From Rhizobacter koreensis (GTDB lineage: Bacteria; Pseudomonadota; Gammaproteobacteria; Burkholderiales; Burkholderiaceae_C): a stretch of DNA of 64,000 nucleotides. The notes beneath the pieces were generated by a model. That model did no database searches, was not told the origin of the DNA, and worked only from the letters and a program-made list of their open reading frames with translations. Both the position numbers and the translations under genes were made by a program. Below are positions 22,504-30,965 of this stretch, one piece after another. Numbering within the stretch: position 1 is the stretch's first letter; every line of letters starts with the position of its first letter. Location: the NCBI RefSeq assembly GCF_013366375.1, contig NZ_JABWMJ010000011.1:62001-126000 (forward strand), in the 5' to 3' direction.

Positions 22504-24501
22504 GTGACCGAACCCGTCTCCTCCATCCGCATCGCCGTCGAACGTTGCGAGCGGCCGGCCGGCCCCGCCGACGCCCAGGCGGCGATCGCCGCGATCGGCG
22601 ACGGACCCGGCGTCTGGCTCGGCTGCGACGTCCACGCGCCGGGTCTCTATCGCCGCGAAGCCATGGCGGCGCTCGACCCGCTGCTTGCGATCGTTCTCGA
22701 CGGCACCCGGCTGCGCCTCGTTCCGCACGGTCGCGTCGGCCGCGCCGTCGGCGAGCGGCTCACGGAGCTCGCGCCGTTCGAGCGTGTCGACGGCCGCCTC
22801 GAGCTGAGCTTTGCCGATGCCACGCCCGATGCGTCGCCCGCGAACCCGCACCCGGCGATCCGCCTGCTCGAAGCCATCCTTGCCGCGTTCGCGACCGACG
22901 CCCGCGAATTCGGCTTCTACGGCGCGCTCGCGTTCGACTACCACCGGCTCGGCGAAGCCGACACGCTGCCCGACGACGGCCGACGCCGCGTCGCCCTCGT
23001 GCTGCCCGCGCGCGTGCTGGTGACGGGCGAGGGCGGTGATCGATGGGTCGAGTTCGCGTTCCCCGGCCACGCGCCGGTCGATGGCGCCGACGCAGCGGTG
23101 CCGTCCGCCATGATCGACCGCGACCGCACCGACCAGCCGCCCGGCACGCACGCGCGCTCGGTCGCCGCGGGTGTCGAGCGCATGCGGCGCGGCGAGCTGG
23201 GGTCGCTGGTGCTGTCGCAGACGTTCCGGCGCCGGGTCGAGGTCGACGCCGCGGATGCGTTCGCGCGCCTGCGCCGCGACAACCCGTACCCGGCGATGTT
23301 CTTCGTCCATGTCGGCGGCGGCGAGCGCGTGTTCGGCGCCTCGCCCGACGTGCAGGTGCGCGCCGACGCCGAGTGGGTCGAGACCGCGCCGGTCTGCGGC
23401 ACCTTTCGCCGCGGGGCCGACCCTGTCGACGACTACGAGCAGGCCAAGGGCCTCGTGACTTCGGAGGTGGACGAGGCGTCGCTCGCGGTCTGCGCCGATT
23501 CGGATCGCAACGACAAGGCCAAGGTGTGCGAGCCCGGCAGCGTCGAGATCGTGACGCGGCGCCGCATCCACTTCTTCTCGACCATCATCCACGCGATCGA
23601 CCACGTGCGCGGACGCCGCCGCGCCGGCGCCGGCCCGTTCGAGATCGTGCTGACGCACGCGACGCCGGCGACGGTGACCGGGATGCCGAAGGCCGCGGCG
23701 CGCGCGGCGATCGCGGCGATCGAGCCCGAGTGGCGCGGCTGGTACGCGGGTGCCGCGGTACGCATCGGCGCCGACGGCAGCTGCGAGGCGCTGACGATGC
23801 TGCGCTTCGCACGCTTGGTCGACGGTATCGCCGAGGTGCGCTGCGGCGGCAGCCTGCTTGCCGATTCGGACCCCGTGCGCGAAGAGGAGGAGACCCGCCT
23901 CAAGGCCGAGACGCTGTTTCGCGTGCTCGGCGGCGGCTCGCCGCGGCCGCCGGCCGCGCCGGCACCAATCGGTGCGGCTTGGCGCGTCGACGTCGTCGAT
24001 GCGGGCGATCCGCTCGCCGCCTTGCTGCACGAGGCACTGGTGCAGGCCGGCTGCACGATCACGCCCGGCGCGCCGGTCCGCGTGCTCGGCGACGCGCCGC
24101 TCGAGCGTCTGCGTGGCGCGCCGGCCCCCGCCGGCGCGACGCCGACGCTTGCCGTCAACAACGCTGGTCTGGCCTGGCTCGAGCGCGACGGTGCGACGCT
24201 GCACAAGCTCGAGGTGCCGCAGTTCGGCCGTGCGCTCGAGGTGGAGGCGATCGGCGACGGCGCGTTCGCGGCGCTCGGCCGCTTCCAGCTCGGCGTCTAC
24301 GCGAGCCACGTGATCGCGGCCGACGCGCTGCCGGCCGGCTGGCAGCTCGCCGCACGCGGCGCCGACGGCCGCGTCGTCGTCGCAGTGCACCCGGGCCGCC
24401 GCGCCGTGGTGCTGCTCGCACGGCCGGATTCGGTGCTCTCGACCCGTCGCGGTGGCGGCCGTGCGGTGCTGCACGCCGCGCTCGCCTGGCTCGCCGCCTG
24501 A
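22504..24501 (+). CDS. TrpE(G)-like chorismate-utilising enzyme with degenerate amidotransferase domain
   Basis: This 665-residue fusion resembles the alphaproteobacterial-type TrpE(G) anthranilate synthases. The chorismate-binding domain covers residues 1-475. It has the Mg/catalytic segment SEVDEASLAVCADSDRNDKA, HFFSTIIHAIDHVRG, THATPATVTGMPKAAA and WYAGAAVRIG. The C-terminal 185 residues align with a class I glutamine amidotransferase, but the GxCxGxQ nucleophile motif is missing and HPES is replaced by RPDS, so the domain looks dead. GELGSLVLSQTF has Ser where TrpE has Gln and isochorismate synthases have Lys, so the product is uncertain. The start is GTG behind CCGGAG. Confidence 0.8.
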   Translation: MTEPVSSIRIAVERCERPAGPADAQAAIAAIGDGPGVWLGCDVHAPGLYRREAMAALDPLLAIVLDGTRLRLVPHGRVGRAVGERLTELAPFERVDGRLELSFADATPDASPANPHPAIRLLEAILAAFATDAREFGFYGALAFDYHRLGEADTLPDDGRRRVALVLPARVLVTGEGGDRWVEFAFPGHAPVDGADAAVPSAMIDRDRTDQPPGTHARSVAAGVERMRRGELGSLVLSQTFRRRVEVDAADAFARLRRDNPYPAMFFVHVGGGERVFGASPDVQVRADAEWVETAPVCGTFRRGADPVDDYEQAKGLVTSEVDEASLAVCADSDRNDKAKVCEPGSVEIVTRRRIHFFSTIIHAIDHVRGRRRAGAGPFEIVLTHATPATVTGMPKAAARAAIAAIEPEWRGWYAGAAVRIGADGSCEALTMLRFARLVDGIAEVRCGGSLLADSDPVREEEETRLKAETLFRVLGGGSPRPPAAPAPIGAAWRVDVVDAGDPLAALLHEALVQAGCTITPGAPVRVLGDAPLERLRGAPAPAGATPTLAVNNAGLAWLERDGATLHKLEVPQFGRALEVEAIGDGAFAALGRFQLGVYASHVIAADALPAGWQLAARGADGRVVVAVHPGRRAVVLLARPDSVLSTRRGGGRAVLHAALAWLAA

Positions 24502-24546
24502 CCGCGTTCGCCCCGGCGCCGGGCCGATCGCACGAGACCGCGCCTT

Positions 24547-24552
24547 TAAAAT
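24547..24552 (+). promoter_or_regulatory. Candidate -10 element before the Bug receptor gene
   Basis: TAAAAT stands out as an AT-rich island in GC-rich sequence, 28 bases before the ATG at 24581. No good -35 is visible at the proper distance, so this is a weak call. Confidence 0.3.
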
Positions 24553-24580
24553 CGACCCCTTCACGACTGGAGCCTTCCCG

Positions 24581-25552
24581 ATGAAACGCCGCGCCACGTT
24601 GGCACTTGCAGCCCTGCTGGCCGTTGCGGCCCTTCCCGCCGCCGCGCAGAGCACCTGGCCGAGCCGGCCGGTCCGCATCGTCGTTCCCTATGCGCCCGGG
24701 TCGTCGCCCGACGTGCTGATCCGCATCATGGGCGAGAAGCTCGGGCCGCGGCTCGGTCAGCCTCTGGTGATCGAGAACCGCCCGGGCGCCGGCGGCAACA
24801 CCGGCACCGATCACGTCGCCAAGTCCGCGCCCGACGGCTACACCTTCCTCGTCAGCACCAACGGTCCGCTGGTCTACAGCACCGTCTTCAACCCGAAACT
24901 GCCGTACGACCCGTTCAAGGACCTCGCGCCGGTCACGCTCGCCGGTGGCCAGCCCAACGTCTGCGCGGTGTCGAACGACATGAACGTCGCCGACGTCAAG
25001 GCCTGGGTCGCCGCGATGCGGCAGAACCCCGGCAAGTACAACTACTCGTCGACGGGCATCGGCTCGATGTCGCACCTGTCGATCGAGATCCTCAAGCTGC
25101 GCACCAACTCGTTCGCGGTGCACCTGCCGTACGCGTCGTCGCCTCAGGCGATCACCGCGATCCTGCAGGGCGACGTGCAGTTCGCGTGCGTGCCGCCGGT
25201 GGCGGTGATGCCGCAGGCCAAGGCCGGCAAGCTGAAGGCGGTCGCGGTCACGAGCGCCAAGCGCAGCGCGCTGGTGCCGGGCGTGCCGACCCTCGCCGAG
25301 TCGGGCTTCCCGGAAATCCAGGCGCTCGCCTGGATGGCGGTGATGGCACCGGCGCGCACGCCGGCCGACGTGATCGAGCGCATGAACCGCGAGATGGTCG
25401 CGGTGCTCAACGACCCCGAGGTGCGCAACAAGCTCGCGACCGCGTACATCGAGCCGATCGGGTCGACCCCCGCAGAGCTCGCCAAGTGGATGACCGAGGA
25501 GCGCACGCGCTGGGCGCCGGTCATCAAGTACGCCGAGCTGAAGGCCGAGTAA
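24581..25552 (+). CDS. Bug-family periplasmic solute-binding receptor (TctC type)
   Basis: This is a periplasmic substrate-binding protein of the tripartite tricarboxylate transporter receptor family, greatly expanded in Burkholderiales. It has 323 residues. A signal peptide is visible (MKRRATLALAALLAVAALPA, cleaved after AAAQ). Family motifs are WPSRPVRIVVPYAPGSSPDV, VIENRPGAGGNTGTDHVAKS, DGYTFL and a late GVPTLAESGFPE. The ligand is probably a small carboxylate. No TctA/TctB membrane partners are adjacent. A TGGAG site lies before the ATG. Confidence 0.92.
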   Translation: MKRRATLALAALLAVAALPAAAQSTWPSRPVRIVVPYAPGSSPDVLIRIMGEKLGPRLGQPLVIENRPGAGGNTGTDHVAKSAPDGYTFLVSTNGPLVYSTVFNPKLPYDPFKDLAPVTLAGGQPNVCAVSNDMNVADVKAWVAAMRQNPGKYNYSSTGIGSMSHLSIEILKLRTNSFAVHLPYASSPQAITAILQGDVQFACVPPVAVMPQAKAGKLKAVAVTSAKRSALVPGVPTLAESGFPEIQALAWMAVMAPARTPADVIERMNREMVAVLNDPEVRNKLATAYIEPIGSTPAELAKWMTEERTRWAPVIKYAELKAE

Positions 25553-25637
25553 GGCGAGCGGGGCAGCTGCGCCGCGTCTCGCGGTGGCGGGCAGGCCGCC
25601 GCCGCGTCGCGTCACACGGCCGAGGCCCGGCGCCGAG

Positions 25638-25821
25638 CTAGCGGATCACGCCGCACGCCAGCCGCGTTCCGGCGTTGTCGGTCGGCTGCGTCGTGAAGTC
25701 GCCGGCCAGCGAATGCACCGCAGCCGGCAACGGCCAGCGCGAGACCGAGCCTCGAAAGGGCGACCGCCACGCGCGGCGTCGCGGCGCGGGGTGCGGGCGC
25801 GGGTGCGATGTGCAAGCTCAT
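25638..25821 (-). pseudogene. Collapsed remnant of sodC (Cu/Zn superoxide dismutase)
   Basis: A ribosome site (AGAGGA), an ATG and a lipoprotein-type signal (LGLALAVAGC) lead into a frame that soon turns to nonsense. In the next frame, bases 25638-25720 read SLAGDFTTQPTDNAGTRLAC and then GVIR before a stop. This is the conserved C-terminus of periplasmic Cu/Zn superoxide dismutase, with its structural Cys. The central ~120 residues, with all metal ligands, are missing. The whole remnant spans only 184 bases, against about 500 for an intact gene. It looks like an internal deletion product. Confidence 0.55.
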
Positions 25822-25872
25822 GGCAGTTCCTCTCGAGTGGTTGCTGGGTCGGCGCGAACGGATCGATGCGCG

Positions 25873-26898
25873 TCAGCCCATCGGCCGACCGCCGGTGCTG
25901 CCCCAGACGTTGCCGCTGACGTAGCTCGAGTCGGCGGCGGCGAGCTGCACGTAGAGCGGGGCGATCTCGGCCGGCTGGCCGGGGCGGCCGAGCGGGGCGT
26001 CGGCGCCGAACTTGGGCAGCTCCTCGAGCGGCTGACCGCCGCTCGGCTGCAGCGGGGTCCAGAACGGACCGGGGGCCACCGCGTTGACGCGGATCCCCTT
26101 GTCGGCGAGCTGCTTGGCGAGTGCCTGCGTGAACGTGATGATCCCGGCCTTGGTGGTCGCGTAGTCGAGCAGCAGCGCCGGCGGGTCGTGCGCCACCACC
26201 GATGCGGTGTTGATGATGGTCGCGCCCGGCGGCAGGTGCTCGAGCGCCGCCTTGGTGATCCAGAACATCGCGTAGAGGTTGGTCTTGAGCGTGGCGTCGA
26301 ATGCGTCGGTCGTGATGTCGGCGATCGACTTCTGCGCCTGCTGGCGCGCCGCGTTGTTGACCAGGATGTCGAGCCCGCCGAGCGCCTTCACGGCGTCGGC
26401 GACGAGCTGGATGCAGAACTTCTCGCTGCGGATGTCGCCCGGCAACGGGATCGCACGCCGGCCTTCGGCGCGGATCAGCTGCACCACCTCGCGGGCGTCC
26501 TCCTCCTCGGCCGGCAGGTAGCCGATGGCGACATCGGCGCCCTCGCGGGCATAGGCGATCGCCGCAGCCCGCCCGATGCCGGAATCGCCGCCCGTGATCA
26601 GCGCCTTGCGACCGGCCAGGCGTCCCGAGCCGACATAGCTCTTCTCGCCGTGGTCAGGGCGCGGCTGCATGCGGCTCGCGAGCCCCGGCCACGGCTGCGT
26701 CTGTTCGGGAAACGGCGGCTTGGGATAGGCGTTCCGCGGGTCGACGAGGGTGCGGCGTGCCGGCCGAGCTGCATCGGCGCTCGCCTGTGCGGCGGCGCCG
26801 CTGCTGGCCATCAGCGCCGGGGCGGCGACGAGGCCGCCGAGCAGGCCGATGGCGTTGCGCCGGGAGGGGGTAGGGTCGGAATCGTCGTCGATGGGCAT
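25873..26898 (-). CDS. SDR family oxidoreductase with Tat-like signal (YghA type)
   Basis: This NAD(P)-dependent short-chain dehydrogenase has 341 residues. The cofactor motif TGGDSGIG, the NNAA motif, the catalytic Ser in NTASVVAH and the YATTK pair are all present. It follows the YghA pattern, with a long N-terminal extension before the Rossmann fold. The N-terminus has SRRNAIGLLGGLVAAPALMA, a probable twin-arginine signal. The ATG at 26898 is preceded by GAGGAG and was preferred over the upstream in-frame start at 26934. The substrate is unknown. Confidence 0.88.
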   Translation of the reverse strand: MPIDDDSDPTPSRRNAIGLLGGLVAAPALMASSGAAAQASADAARPARRTLVDPRNAYPKPPFPEQTQPWPGLASRMQPRPDHGEKSYVGSGRLAGRKALITGGDSGIGRAAAIAYAREGADVAIGYLPAEEEDAREVVQLIRAEGRRAIPLPGDIRSEKFCIQLVADAVKALGGLDILVNNAARQQAQKSIADITTDAFDATLKTNLYAMFWITKAALEHLPPGATIINTASVVAHDPPALLLDYATTKAGIITFTQALAKQLADKGIRVNAVAPGPFWTPLQPSGGQPLEELPKFGADAPLGRPGQPAEIAPLYVQLAAADSSYVSGNVWGSTGGRPMG

Positions 26899-27045
26899 GC
26901 CGGGCTCCTCGTTCGTTTGAGAGAGCGCCGGCACGGCAAGCGTCGTGCCGCGGCGGCACGCCCGACGTGCCCAAGCGCGAGCACGTGGCGGCCCCGCGAG
27001 CGCGGCCGCCGGCTTGCGTTGAAGCCTGCCGGCCCGACCAGCGCG

Positions 27046-27435
27046 TCAGCTGGCCCCCGCATCGCGCGGTGGGCCGCCCGCCTTCCACAGGTAGTAGACG
27101 CTCTGGCGCAGCAGGCGCTCGGCGTTGGCGTCGTCGACCCAGCCGAAGCGCGCGCGCAGGCTGGCGGTGAACGCGCCGGCGTCGACCTGCTTCGCGTTCT
27201 CGGCCGCGAGCCGGTACGCGGTCTCGTGGCCGAAGCGCATCGCTGCCTGACACACGGCGTCGAGCTCGTCGAGGGCGTCCGGCGTCAGCCACGGATGCTG
27301 CACACGCAGGCGCTCCTGGATCGGCGCGAGCCACCGGTCACCCCAATCCATCGCGAGCGCGAGGCCATCGTTGAGCAGCGTCTCGCGGGCCGGGCGTTTG
27401 CGGAAGCGGGCGAGCCAGTTCACGCGGCGCAGCAT
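27046..27435 (-). CDS. Uncharacterised helical protein, 129 residues
   Basis: I did not recognise a named family. The protein is mostly helical and charged, with MLRRVNWLARFRKRPAR at the N-terminus. Its middle (WLAPIQERLRVQHPWLTPDA and LDAVCQAAMRFGHETAYRLA) looks evolved rather than random. The coding pattern (GC-rich third positions) matches real neighbours. The start at 27435 was chosen because the codons before it look non-coding. It is divergent from the small basic protein at 27544. Confidence 0.65.
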   Translation of the reverse strand: MLRRVNWLARFRKRPARETLLNDGLALAMDWGDRWLAPIQERLRVQHPWLTPDALDELDAVCQAAMRFGHETAYRLAAENAKQVDAGAFTASLRARFGWVDDANAERLLRQSVYYLWKAGGPPRDAGAS

Positions 27436-27543
27436 AGGAGCTCGCGATGCGGCGCGCCGGCGCGCGTGCGCGATCGACCGCCGCTGCCGGCGGCTCGGCG
27501 CGCCGTTTGCTGGCACACCGCATCGATCCCTTGGAGAAACCGG

Positions 27544-27681
27544 ATGAGCACCAGCGACACCCCGACGCAGAAGGCGACCAGCCCCGAGACCAAGCCCACC
27601 GGGCAGAAGCGCAGCCAGGAGCGCGGCACCGCGACGCGCAGCAAGAAGAACCCCGGCAAGCGGGCCAAGCAGGGCGGTTAG
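27544..27681 (+). CDS. Small basic Lys/Thr-rich protein, 45 residues
   Basis: This short hydrophilic protein (MSTSDTPTQKATSPETKPTG at the N-terminus) ends in a cluster of Lys, Arg and Gly (RSKKNPGKRAKQGG). GGAG stands 9 bases before the ATG. It has no hydrophobic core, so it is probably disordered and could bind nucleic acid. It belongs to no family I recognise. Similar small Lys-rich ORFs occur in Burkholderiales. Confidence 0.55.
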   Translation: MSTSDTPTQKATSPETKPTGQKRSQERGTATRSKKNPGKRAKQGG

Positions 27682-27915
27682 CGGCCGCGCCGGCGGGCGC
27701 ATCGCTCGACCGTCGTGCTGCGCGCTGTTCATCACGCGCCCTCACGCGGCGGCTGACTGCTGCGCGGCTGTCGCCTGACGCGGCGTCGCGCTGGGTGCAC
27801 GCCTGGCCAGCATCGACCCGTGCGCGCCCGGCGACGGCCGCCGCTGCGTGCCCATCGTGTCCGCGGTAAAGGATTCCTGACGGTCCCCCCGCGAGCCACG
27901 CGCGTCGCCGCTCCG

Positions 27916-28338
27916 ATGCATCACCAAGCCCACACCCTGCGCGTCGCGACGCCCGGACGATCGCTCACCGAGGTCACGCCGGCGGTCGCGCGCTGGGTCC
28001 GTGAGACGCGGATCCGGCTGGGCCTGCTGACGCTCTTCATCCGCCACACGTCGGCGAGCCTGCTGATCACCGAGAACGCCGACCCGCAGGTGCGCGTCGA
28101 TCTCGAGCGCTTCTTCGCCCGGCTGGTGCCGGACGGCGACCCGTCGTTCGACCACGTTGCGGAAGGGCCCGACGACATGCCGGCACACGTGCGCGCCGCG
28201 CTCACGCAGACCCACCTCGCGGTGCCGATCGTCGACGGCGTGCTCGCGCTCGGCACCTGGCAGGGCATCCATGTCTACGAGCATCGCCGTGCGCCGCACC
28301 GGCGCGAGGTGGTGCTGTACGCCAGCGGCGAGCTCTGA
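27916..28338 (+). CDS. YjbQ/UPF0047 family protein
   Basis: This 140-residue protein is of the UPF0047 family, sometimes annotated as secondary thiamine-phosphate synthase after E. coli YjbQ. The conserved LTLFIRHTSASLLITENADP, the FDHVAEGPDDMPAH block with His and Asp residues, and the final GTWQGIHVYEHR are all present. The ATG at 27916 gives the normal family length. No ribosome site is obvious, and the 230 bases upstream show no gene. Confidence 0.9.
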   Translation: MHHQAHTLRVATPGRSLTEVTPAVARWVRETRIRLGLLTLFIRHTSASLLITENADPQVRVDLERFFARLVPDGDPSFDHVAEGPDDMPAHVRAALTQTHLAVPIVDGVLALGTWQGIHVYEHRRAPHRREVVLYASGEL

Positions 28339-28342
28339 CCGT

Positions 28343-29230
28343 TCAGCCGAAGCGCAGCGCGATCACCCCCGCGACGACGACGCCGGTGCCGAGCGCGCGC
28401 TGGGCGCCGAAGCGCTCGCGCAGCAGCCAGGTGCCGAGCACCGCCGCGAACAGCACCGATGTCTCGCGCAACGCGGCCACCGACGCGACCGGCGCGCGCG
28501 TCATCGCCCATAGCGCGATGGCGTACGAGCCGATCGAGGCCGCTGCACCGCCGGCCGAGGCCGGCCAGCGTTGCGCGAGCTGGTGGCGCAGGCCCGCGCG
28601 GCCCGCTGCGTCGCGCCGCAGGTAGACGACGAGCGGATACGTGCACCCGTTCACCACGAACAGCGTGAGCACGTAGCTGAGCGGCTGACCCGCGAGGCGC
28701 ACGCCGCGACCGTCGACCACCGTATAGATGGCGATGATGGCGGCGTTCGCGAATGCGAACGCGAGCGCCTTCCTGTGGTGCAGCACGCCATGCTGGCGCG
28801 CCAGGCCGATCAGCGCAACGCCGACGCTGATGCCGGCGACGCCGAACCAGGTGAGCGTCGACGGTCGCTCGCCGATCAGCGTGCCGCTGCCGATCGCGAC
28901 GAGCAGCGGTGCCGAGCCGCGCATGATCGGGTAGGTGAGGCCGAGGTCGCCATGCCGATAGGCGCCGACCAGCGTCGTGTAGTAAGCGACGTGCACCAGC
29001 GCCGAAACGCCGATGAAGGGCCACGCCGCGCGCTCCGGCAGCCCCAGGACGAGGAGCGGCGGCACCGCCATCAGCCCGGCGATCGCCTGCAGCAGCGCCG
29101 TGTCGGCGGCCTTGTCGCCACCCGACTTGATGAGCGCGTTCCACGACGCGTGCAATGCCGCGCCGAGCAGCACGATCGCGACCAGGGACCAGCTCAAGAC
29201 CGCAGCCGCCCGCAGGCTCGGCCGGTGCAC
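28343..29230 (-). CDS. EamA/DMT family transporter
   Basis: This inner-membrane carrier of the drug/metabolite transporter superfamily has 295 residues, about ten hydrophobic helices and two EamA repeats. Typical segments are LHASWNALIKSG near the N-terminus, YPIMRGSAPLLVAIGSGTLI in repeat 1 and ALRETSVLFAAVLGTWLLRE in repeat 2. The start is a GTG at 29230. No ATG occurs before the first helices. It is convergent with the YjbQ-family gene with 4 bases between them. Confidence 0.85.
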   Translation of the reverse strand: MHRPSLRAAAVLSWSLVAIVLLGAALHASWNALIKSGGDKAADTALLQAIAGLMAVPPLLVLGLPERAAWPFIGVSALVHVAYYTTLVGAYRHGDLGLTYPIMRGSAPLLVAIGSGTLIGERPSTLTWFGVAGISVGVALIGLARQHGVLHHRKALAFAFANAAIIAIYTVVDGRGVRLAGQPLSYVLTLFVVNGCTYPLVVYLRRDAAGRAGLRHQLAQRWPASAGGAAASIGSYAIALWAMTRAPVASVAALRETSVLFAAVLGTWLLRERFGAQRALGTGVVVAGVIALRFG

Positions 29231-29267
29231 CCCGCAGCGCGCGGCGAGCGAGGCGACCGCGCGAAAG

Positions 29268-30932
29268 TCACTCGCCGCCCAGCCCGGCGAGCTGCGACTG
29301 GCGGATGCGCGTCTTGGTCAGCGCGCCGGCCGACTCGAGGATCGGGTAGGCGATCGAGCAGATGTGCGAGTTGATGCGCTTGAGGTCGCTGATGAGGTCG
29401 AGGTGCAGCGAGCTCGTCTCGATGCTCTGCGCGGTGTTGTCGCGCAGCCGGCTGATGTGATTGGCGGCGTACTCGTGCTCGAGGTCGCGGAAGTGCGCCT
29501 TCTCCTCGAGCAGCCGCTTGGCGTCGCGCACGTGGCCGTCCAGGAACACGCTCATCCCGAGGCGCAGGTTGGCGAGCAGGCGCTCGTGCAGGTGGCAGAT
29601 CTCGGCCATGCCGGCTTCGGAGAAGCTGCGGTTCTTGCGCACCTTCTTGTCCTCGATGTCCTGCAGCACGCGCTCGATGATGTCGCCGATCTGCTCCATG
29701 TTGATCGTGAACGAGACGATGTCGGTCCAGCGCCGGCTTTCCTCTTCGGACAGCGCCTCGCCGGAGATCTGCGTCAGGTAGAACTTGATCGCCGAGTAGA
29801 GCTCGTCGACGGTGTCGTCGAGCTTGCGGAGCTGGCTCGAGAGCTGCAGGTCGTTGTTGCGGATGACGGGAATGATCCCGCGCATCATGGTCTCGACCAC
29901 GTCGGCCTGGTGCAGTGCCTCGCGCGCCGCGCAGCTGATCGCGAGCGACGGCATCGTGAGCGCGAGCGGGTCGAGGTGGCGCGGCCGCAGCGAGTCGACG
30001 TTGCTGCCGCGCGCCCGCAGCCAGCGGTCGACGCTGCGCCCGACGAGCCCGGTGAATCCGATGAACAGGATCGCCAGCGCGAGGTTGAACCCGAGGTGGA
30101 AGAACACGACCTGCTGGTGCACCACCGGCAGCAGCTGCTGGAGCAGTGAACGCGCCTGGGGCAGCACCATCACCGCGAGCAGCGTGCCGGCGATCTTGAA
30201 GATCATGTTGCCGACCGGCAGGCGGCGCACCTCGGGCGCCGCGTTGGCGGTGGCGAGCAGCGCGAGGATCCCGCTGCCGATGTTCGCGCCGAGCACCAGC
30301 CCGAGCGCCACGTCGATCGTCAGCACGCCCGACGAGGCGAGGGTCGCGATCAGCAGCACGATGGCCAGGCTCGAGTACGCCATCACGGTGAGCGCGGCGC
30401 CGACCACGACGTCGAGCGCGACCTCGTTCGGCAGCGCGACGAGGAGCCCCCGCACCGCCGGGGCCTCCACCAGCGGCCGCGTCGCGCCGACGATCAGCTG
30501 CAGCGCGAGCGTGATGAGGCCGAGACCGATCAGCACCCGTCCGATCGCCCCGGCGCCGCTGTTCTGGCGCGAGATGAAGACGACCACGCCGACGAAGATG
30601 AGCAGCGGCGACAGCCACGACAGGTCGAGCGAAAAAACGACCGCCATCAGGCTGGTGCCGACGTCGGCCCCGAGCATGACGGCGAGCGCGGCCGTGGTGG
30701 TGACGAGGTTCTTGCCGACGAACGACGCGACGATCAGGCAGGTGGCGGTGCTCGACTGGACGATGCTGGTGACCCCGATACCGGCGACGACGCCGCGAAG
30801 CCGGTTTCCGAAGCTGAGCGCCAGCACGCGCCGCAGGTTCTCGCCGAGGACGCGGAGCATGCCGGTGCGCACGATGTGCGTGCCCCACACCAGCAGCGCG
30901 ATCGCTGCGAGCAGGTTGAGGAGATGGATCAA
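29268..30932 (-). CDS. Na/Pi symporter family protein with PhoU-like tail (NptA/YjbB type)
   Basis: This is a predicted sodium-dependent phosphate exporter or importer. The 554 residues split into a membrane part (about 1-320) and a helical PhoU-like cytoplasmic part (about 340-540). Two inverted PNaS repeats carry the family QSS and GANIG-type motifs: SIVQSSTATCLIVASF and LGLVLGANIGSGILALLATA. The PhoU-like part has heptad-rich helices such as LEHEYAANHISRLRDN. The GntR gene lies 33 bases upstream on the same strand and may be co-transcribed. Confidence 0.9.
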   Translation of the reverse strand: MIHLLNLLAAIALLVWGTHIVRTGMLRVLGENLRRVLALSFGNRLRGVVAGIGVTSIVQSSTATCLIVASFVGKNLVTTTAALAVMLGADVGTSLMAVVFSLDLSWLSPLLIFVGVVVFISRQNSGAGAIGRVLIGLGLITLALQLIVGATRPLVEAPAVRGLLVALPNEVALDVVVGAALTVMAYSSLAIVLLIATLASSGVLTIDVALGLVLGANIGSGILALLATANAAPEVRRLPVGNMIFKIAGTLLAVMVLPQARSLLQQLLPVVHQQVVFFHLGFNLALAILFIGFTGLVGRSVDRWLRARGSNVDSLRPRHLDPLALTMPSLAISCAAREALHQADVVETMMRGIIPVIRNNDLQLSSQLRKLDDTVDELYSAIKFYLTQISGEALSEEESRRWTDIVSFTINMEQIGDIIERVLQDIEDKKVRKNRSFSEAGMAEICHLHERLLANLRLGMSVFLDGHVRDAKRLLEEKAHFRDLEHEYAANHISRLRDNTAQSIETSSLHLDLISDLKRINSHICSIAYPILESAGALTKTRIRQSQLAGLGGE

Positions 30933-30965
30933 CGGAGTCGGGCTTTCAGAGACGGTTCCAAAGGT

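Noticed and set aside
22504..24501. Isochorismate synthase (salicylate pathway with the PchB-like gene)
   Set aside because: The general-base Lys of isochorismate synthases (KVVLxR) is not present; GELGSLVLSQTF has Ser there. The overall pattern is TrpE(G).
25675..27681. 668-codon open frame on the + strand across the SDR gene
   Set aside because: It lies opposite a clear SDR with all motifs. Only its last 45 codons (27544-27681), with their own ribosome site, look real.
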